From NCBI GenBank assembly GCA_025465015.1, contig JAODMM010000199.1:1-39808 (forward strand): a stretch of 39,808 nt of DNA, in the 5' to 3' direction. Source of the DNA: Cryobacterium sp. (GTDB lineage Bacteria; Actinomycetota; Actinomycetes; Actinomycetales; Microbacteriaceae). The notes under the pieces are model-generated. The model was given only the letters and a program-made list of their open reading frames with translations. It ran no database searches and was not told the origin of the DNA. Of this stretch, positions 35,227 through 39,808 are shown one piece after another (position 1 is the stretch's first letter; every line of letters begins with the position of its first letter). Both the position numbers and the translations under genes were made by a program.

Positions 35227-37836
35227 ATGAATGAGAGTCCCGTGGCACACGATCACCAGCACGCGCACGACGCGGAATCCGTCGAGCACGACGATGACGT
35301 CTACGACTTCGCTGCCATCCAGGCGAAGTGGCAGCCGGTCTGGGAGGAGCTCGCTCCGTTCCGCACCAGCGACCCCGCTGACACCCGTCCACGCAAATAT
35401 GTTCTCGACATGTTCCCCTACCCGTCGGGCGACCTGCACATGGGTCACGCCGAGGTCTACGCGCTCGGCGACGTCCTGGCGCGCTACTGGCGGCACCAGG
35501 GATTCAATGTGCTGCATCCAATCGGCTGGGACTCGTTCGGGCTGCCGGCCGAGAACGCCGCCATCAAGCGGGGGATCGATCCGCGGGGCTGGACCTACGA
35601 CAACATCGCTCAGCAGAAGAAGAGCATGAAGTTGTACGCGGCATCCTTCGACTGGGACCGTGAACTGCACACTTCCGACCCAGAATTCTACAAATGGAAC
35701 CAATGGCTGTTCCTGCAGATGTACAAGAAGGGGCTGGCCTACCGTAAGGACAGCTGGGTGAACTGGGACCCGGTGGACCAGACTGTCCTGGCCAACGAAC
35801 AGGTTCTGCCCGACGGTACATCCGACCGCAGCGGCGCTGTCGTGGTGAAGAAGAAGCTCACCCAGTGGTACTTCAAGATCACCGACTACGCTGACCGGCT
35901 GCTCGACGACCTCAACCAGCTGGAGGGCAGCTGGCCAGCCAAGGTGCTCAACATGCAGCGGAATTGGATTGGCCGCTCCATCGGGGCTGACGTCGATTTC
36001 GCCATTGAGGGCCGGGAAAAGCCCGTGTCGGTCTTCACCACGAGGCCGGACACCCTCTACGGCGCCACCTTCATGGTGGTTGCGCCTGACGCTGACCTCG
36101 CCGCCGAGCTAGTCGCCGGGTCGACACCGGAAATTCAGGAGCGTTTCCAGGAGTACCTGGTGCACGTGCAGAAGAGCACCGAGATGGAACGCCAGAGCAC
36201 CGACCGTGAGAAGACCGGTGTCTTCCTGGGTCGGTATGCGGTGAATCCCGTCAACGGTGAGCGACTGCCCATCTGGGCTGCCGACTACGTCCTCGCCGAC
36301 TATGGGCACGGCGCGGTCATGGCCGTTCCCGCGCATGATCAGCGCGACCTGGACTTCGCACGGGCCTTCGACCTCCCTGTTCGCGTCGTCGTCGACACCA
36401 ACGCACCGTTAACGGGCACCATCCCGGTGATCACGGAGGGCATGCTCGACGGCAGCGAGGAGATTCCTCCGCTCGAACCGCTCGATCCGGTCGCCACCGG
36501 GACCGCCCTCGCGGGTGAGGGCCGTCTGATCAACTCGGGCCCCCTGGACGGGCTGAGCAAGAACAGCGCCATCAAACGGATGATCGAGCTCCTCGAAGCG
36601 AACGGCACGGGCCGCGCCTCGAAGAACTACCGGCTTCGCGACTGGCTCATCTCGCGCCAACGGTACTGGGGAACACCGATCCCGATCATCCATGCGGAGG
36701 ACGGGACAGAGGTTCCCGTTCCCGAGGATCAGCTGCCGATCCTCCTGCCTTCCTCGGAGGGTCTCGACCTCAAACCCAAGGGGACGTCGCCGCTCGGCGG
36801 CGCCGCCGACTGGGTGAACGTTCCGAGCCCCATCGATGGCACACCAGCCCGGCGCGACGCCGACACGATGGACACCTTTGTCGACAGCTCCTGGTACTTC
36901 CTGCGGTTCTTGAACCCCACTGATGACACCCAGGCGTTCGACCCGAAGGAAGCGGACAAGTGGGCTCCTGTCGACCAGTACGTCGGCGGTGTTGAGCACG
37001 CGATCCTGCACCTGCTCTATGCGCGGTTCATCACCAAGGTGCTGTTCGACCTTGGACACGTCACGTTCACCGAGCCCTTCTCAGCGCTTCTGAACCAGGG
37101 CATGGTGATCCTGGACGGTGCAAAGATGTCCAAGAGCAAGGGAAACCTCGTCTACTTCACCGAGGAGGTCGAGCGTCACGGTGTCGACGCCATCAGACTC
37201 ACCATGGCCTTCGCCGGCCCGCCTGAAGACGACATCGACTGGGCCGACGTGTCGCCCGTCGGCTCCGCGAAGTTCCTCGCCCGCGCCTGGCGTGTGGCAC
37301 GGGATGTCACAAGCCCTCCTGAGGTTGAGTGGAAGACTGGAGATCCTGCGCTTCGCCGCGTCACCCACCGGTTCCTTGCGGATGCTCCCAGCTTGGTCGA
37401 AGCCTTCAAGTTCAACGTGGTCGTCGCACGACTGATGGAACTGGTCAATGCCACACGTAAGGTGATCGACAGCGGTGCGGGCGCGGCGGATGCCGCCGTG
37501 CGCGAAGCCGCCGAGGTCACTGCCATGGCCCTGAACCTCTTCGCGCCGTACACAGCGGAGGATATGTGGCAACGGCTCGGGTATGAGCCCTCCGTCGCCC
37601 TCGCCCTCTGGCGCAAGCCTGACCAGACCCTGCTGGTCGAGGAATCAGTGACAGCCGTCGTGCAGGTGGACGGCAAGGTGCGAGATCGACTGGACGTCTC
37701 GCCGAAAATTTCCGCCGAGGACCTCGAGGCTCTCGCCCGGGAGTCGCGGGCAGCGGTGCGTTCCATCGGGGACAGACAAATCGTGAACGTGATCGTGAGG
37801 GCGCCGCGCCTGGTGAGTATCGTCACGCGGGCGTAG
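35227..37836 (+). CDS. leuS: leucyl-tRNA synthetase LeuS
   Basis: LeuS charges tRNA-Leu with leucine. The 869-aa class I synthetase shows [20 protein letters not shown] with the HIGH motif as H71-M-G-H74, the CP1 editing domain in the middle ([17 protein letters not shown]), [12 protein letters not shown], and KMSKSKGN at 633-640. A C-terminal anticodon-binding part ends with [11 protein letters not shown]. The first 25 residues are an extension rich in His, Asp and Glu ([17 protein letters not shown]) before [19 protein letters not shown] 35227 and GTG 35242 are both possible starts, with only weak purine runs upstream. Confidence 0.96.
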   Translation: MNESPVAHDHQHAHDAESVEHDDDVYDFAAIQAKWQPVWEELAPFRTSDPADTRPRKYVLDMFPYPSGDLHMGHAEVYALGDVLARYWRHQGFNVLHPIGWDSFGLPAENAAIKRGIDPRGWTYDNIAQQKKSMKLYAASFDWDRELHTSDPEFYKWNQWLFLQMYKKGLAYRKDSWVNWDPVDQTVLANEQVLPDGTSDRSGAVVVKKKLTQWYFKITDYADRLLDDLNQLEGSWPAKVLNMQRNWIGRSIGADVDFAIEGREKPVSVFTTRPDTLYGATFMVVAPDADLAAELVAGSTPEIQERFQEYLVHVQKSTEMERQSTDREKTGVFLGRYAVNPVNGERLPIWAADYVLADYGHGAVMAVPAHDQRDLDFARAFDLPVRVVVDTNAPLTGTIPVITEGMLDGSEEIPPLEPLDPVATGTALAGEGRLINSGPLDGLSKNSAIKRMIELLEANGTGRASKNYRLRDWLISRQRYWGTPIPIIHAEDGTEVPVPEDQLPILLPSSEGLDLKPKGTSPLGGAADWVNVPSPIDGTPARRDADTMDTFVDSSWYFLRFLNPTDDTQAFDPKEADKWAPVDQYVGGVEHAILHLLYARFITKVLFDLGHVTFTEPFSALLNQGMVILDGAKMSKSKGNLVYFTEEVERHGVDAIRLTMAFAGPPEDDIDWADVSPVGSAKFLARAWRVARDVTSPPEVEWKTGDPALRRVTHRFLADAPSLVEAFKFNVVVARLMELVNATRKVIDSGAGAADAAVREAAEVTAMALNLFAPYTAEDMWQRLGYEPSVALALWRKPDQTLLVEESVTAVVQVDGKVRDRLDVSPKISAEDLEALARESRAAVRSIGDRQIVNVIVRAPRLVSIVTRA

Positions 37837-37914
37837 AGGGCGGATACCGCAACCGGTCCTCCACAACAGCGCTGCCCCGACGACCCCACAGCACAGGTTG
37901 GCTCGGGACCGGGG

Positions 37915-37934
37915 AGAGAGGCTTGGCGCTCTCT
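37915..37934 (+). promoter_or_regulatory. small hairpin before comEA
   Basis: AGAGAG (37915-37920) pairs with CTCTCT (37929-37934) around an 8-base loop, 12 bases before the comEA ATG. It is followed by AGCCTTTCT. It may be a weak terminator for leuS, or overlap the comEA promoter; the short stem makes it uncertain. Confidence 0.25.
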
Positions 37935-37939
37935 AGCCT
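37934..37939 (+). promoter_or_regulatory. candidate -10 (TAGCCT) for comEA, leaderless
   Basis: TAGCCT fits TANNNT and lies six bases before the ATG. The comEA start has no Shine-Dalgarno sequence, so a leaderless mRNA for comEA-comEC is plausible. The 109-base gap after leuS otherwise shows no gene. Confidence 0.4.
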
Positions 37940-37945
37940 TTCTGT

Positions 37946-38671
37946 ATGGAGCCGGCACCCACCTCTGAGCTCGCATCGCTCGACCCTGCGGCACGGATCG
38001 GACCACGCCCTCGGCTGCGGCTGGGCATCGGCGCCGCGGTCGTTCTGCTGCTGGTGGCGATGGTGGCCGCGGTTGTCATCTCCGCTGTCGGACAGCAGTC
38101 GGGGCAACGGATCCTGGCTCCACAACCGCCTGCTGCGTCAGAGATTTCCAAGCCTGTGACCGGGCTTCCGCCCGATGGCGCACCTGCCAGAAGCGGGGGA
38201 GCGATCATCTTCATCCACGTCCTGGGAGCGGTCACGCATCCCGGGCTCTTCGAGTTGGGCGAAGGGTCACGCGTCATCGACGTGATTTCCGCGGCCGGAG
38301 GTTTAACTGACGCGGCAGATCCCGCCGGCGTCAACCTTGCACGCCCGGTCAGCGACGGCGAGCAGCTCTACATCCCGCAGCTCGGCGAGCTCCTCCCCCC
38401 GTCCGCAACGCAATCATCCGGCGGCGGATCGGGCGCAGGCGGGGCACAGGGAACAGCGGGAGGAGCCTCAGGAGCCGACCATCGGGTGAGCCTGAGTTCG
38501 GCCACTCTCGCAGAGCTCGATACCCTCCCTCGGATCGGTCTGGCCATGGCGCAGCGCATCATCGACTATCGCGACGCGAACGGTCCCTTCGGAAGCGTCG
38601 ATGACCTCCGCAATGTCACCGGCATCGGGCAGAAGACTTTCGATGCGCTGAAAGATCTCGTCACCGCGTGA
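37946..38671 (+). CDS. comEA: ComEA-family DNA-binding protein
   Basis: ComEA binds double-stranded DNA outside the membrane and passes it to the ComEC channel during uptake. The 241-aa product has a membrane anchor (about 26-48, LGIGAAVVLLLVAMVAAVV), an SLBB-type domain (about 88-150, HVLGAVTHPGLFELGEGSRV), a Gly/Ala/Ser-rich linker (about 155-178) and two helix-hairpin-helix motifs (LAELDTLPRIGLAMAQRII and LRNVTGIGQKTFDALK). The stop overlaps comEC (GTGA). Competence is not proven by this pair; many actinobacteria carry it with unknown use. Confidence 0.93.
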   Translation: MEPAPTSELASLDPAARIGPRPRLRLGIGAAVVLLLVAMVAAVVISAVGQQSGQRILAPQPPAASEISKPVTGLPPDGAPARSGGAIIFIHVLGAVTHPGLFELGEGSRVIDVISAAGGLTDAADPAGVNLARPVSDGEQLYIPQLGELLPPSATQSSGGGSGAGGAQGTAGGASGADHRVSLSSATLAELDTLPRIGLAMAQRIIDYRDANGPFGSVDDLRNVTGIGQKTFDALKDLVTA

Positions 38672-39808
38672 ACGTCGACCTGCGCCTGGTCGCCCCTGCC
38701 GTGTTCTGTTGGTTGGCTGCCGGGGTGCTCATCGGCGTACCCGCGGCGTCGTTCGCGACTGCTGCATTGCTCGCGGTGGGCGCCGCGTCCGCCATCGGCT
38801 TTACCCTGCTCAGTAGCCCGCCGGCGCGGAGGGCGACGGTCCTCGGCGTGGTCGCCGTGTCCCTAGCCGCAGCTGCCGTTGCGGCATCCGCTGTCGCCGT
38901 CATTGAACCCATCCGGCGGCCCGACATCGTCCACGAGGTGGCGCAGTCTCATATTCATGTCACCGCGACAGTGGTCATCGCCTCGATTCCCTCGGCGGCG
39001 CCATCCCTCGGGCCGCTGCAACGGTCGCCCATAACCGGCACGATGACCGAATTGATGCGTGGACGGGAAAGGTTCGCTGTTTCGGTTCCCGTCACGCTCT
39101 ACGGCGTCAGGACGACAGGTGAGGGCGGCACCACTCGCGCACCACTCAGGCCCGACCCGCTGCGGATAGGCGCCGAGGTCGTTGTGACGGCAACGTTGGC
39201 GCAGAACCCTCCCGAAGCGGATCCGGCAGCGCGGCTCTTCGCCACCGGCGAACTGCACCCCGGCGCAGGACCGCCGTGGTGGTCCAACTGGGCGTCGGAG
39301 GTGCGGAGCGGGTTCTCGGCGGCTGCGTCGAACCTGCCGGGAGACGGGGGAGACCTCCTGCCGGGCCTTGCTATCGGTGATCGGAGTGCGGTGAACGACC
39401 GCCTCGATGAGGCCATGAAGACGAGCTCTCTCAGCCGTCTCACCGCCGTGTCAGGTGCGAATTGCGCGATCATCATCGCCTGCGTCATGCTGCTCGGCGG
39501 TTTGGTACGGCTGCCCCGCGGCTGGCGCATCGCCGCCTCGTTGTTCGCGTTATGTGGTTTCGTTGTGCTCGTCACCCCGGAGCCGAGCGTACTGCGAGCG
39601 GCGGTGATGGCAACGATCGTGATGCTGTCACTGGCGGGCGGGCGCCCCGGCGCGGGAATTCCTGCTCTCTCGGCGACCGTTATCGTGCTTGTGGTTTCCG
39701 ACCCGTGGCTTTCTCGAAGCTTTGGGTTCGCTCTGTCCGTCCTGGCAACGGCCGGCTTGCTCGTCCTCGCCGCGCCGTTGGGCCGGGTCCTCGGAAGGTG
39801 GATGCCCG
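38668..39808 (+). CDS. comEC: ComEC/Rec2 DNA uptake channel protein (5' part)
   Basis: ComEC forms the membrane channel for single-stranded DNA entry. The frame is open from GTG 38668, which overlaps the comEA stop, to the window end, giving 380 codons without a stop. It starts with hydrophobic segments (about 5-75), then the soluble DUF4131-like domain (about 95-220, EVVVTATLAQNPPEADPAARLFATG-type sequence). The competence domain begins near LLPGLAIGDRSAVNDRLDEA and contains SSLSRLTAVSGANCAIII, its hallmark. The last part is again hydrophobic. The C-terminal metallo-hydrolase-like domain, if present, lies beyond the window. Confidence 0.92.
   Translation, partial: MNVDLRLVAPAVFCWLAAGVLIGVPAASFATAALLAVGAASAIGFTLLSSPPARRATVLGVVAVSLAAAAVAASAVAVIEPIRRPDIVHEVAQSHIHVTATVVIASIPSAAPSLGPLQRSPITGTMTELMRGRERFAVSVPVTLYGVRTTGEGGTTRAPLRPDPLRIGAEVVVTATLAQNPPEADPAARLFATGELHPGAGPPWWSNWASEVRSGFSAAASNLPGDGGDLLPGLAIGDRSAVNDRLDEAMKTSSLSRLTAVSGANCAIIIACVMLLGGLVRLPRGWRIAASLFALCGFVVLVTPEPSVLRAAVMATIVMLSLAGGRPGAGIPALSATVIVLVVSDPWLSRSFGFALSVLATAGLLVLAAPLGRVLGRWMP

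Noticed and set aside
1-39808. mobile elements, prophage, CRISPR arrays, tRNA or rRNA genes
   Set aside because: No transposase, integrase, phage or Cas protein, no regularly spaced repeats and no RNA gene signatures were seen. Gene content is core throughout.

Overview
The window is about 39.8 kb of GC-rich, gene-dense bacterial chromosome with many GTG and TTG starts and ATGA/GTGA stop-start overlaps. The layout is that of a high-GC Gram-positive actinobacterium. FtsZ ends in [10 protein letters not shown], sepF-yggT-divIVA follow ftsZ, ftsA is absent, and a low-complexity FtsL-like protein sits before ftsI. These point to Micrococcales, most likely Microbacteriaceae; the genus cannot be fixed from this sequence. 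I see no phage, IS, CRISPR, rRNA or tRNA, and the region looks like conserved core chromosome rather than an accessory island.

1-14765: the division and cell wall (dcw) cluster, all on the + strand: mraZ, rsmH, an ftsL-like gene, ftsI, murE, murF, mraY, murD, ftsW, murG, murC, ftsQ. Most neighbours overlap by 1-4 bases or by tens of bases, as in one translationally coupled operon. Three GTGGNG boxes 10 bp apart precede mraZ and are the expected autoregulatory sites. A 25-codon reading frame links murC to ftsQ by stop-start overlap at both ends. MurE has an unusual version of the amino-acid-selecting motif, which suggests a peptidoglycan without meso-diaminopimelate.

14766-20015: ftsZ, preceded by a long inverted repeat, then a YggS-type PLP protein, sepF, yggT, divIVA, lspA and an RluD-type pseudouridine synthase. 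This is the septum and polar growth block.

20016-28527: dnaE (replicative polymerase), a convergent flavin reductase-like gene, hisD, nrdR, pyrD, and a convergent App1-type (DUF2183) phosphatase. 28528-32812: a TetR-type regulator and a four-gene osmoprotectant (glycine betaine/choline class) ABC transporter operon with order ATPase-permease-permease-lipoprotein. 32813-35159: dedA and the divergent pabB. 35160-39808: leuS, then comEA and the 5' part of comEC, which runs off the window.

Regulation visible in the sequence: a TAGNCT hexamer (fitting the actinobacterial -10 consensus TANNNT) recurs in front of dnaE, hisD, nrdR, pabB, dedA, tetR and the flavin reductase, and a TAGCCT variant lies before comEA. 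In five cases it lies only 6-9 bases from the start codon, which predicts leaderless mRNAs. The convergent gene pairs are separated by strong GC-rich palindromes that probably act as bidirectional terminators. No gene-free stretch exceeds 300 bases; the longest is 29299-29575. I found no convincing new multi-gene system. The observations most worth following are the MurE motif, the ftsZ upstream palindrome, the shared leaderless promoter element, the coupling ORF before ftsQ, and residue or domain losses in DedA and the transporter ATPase.
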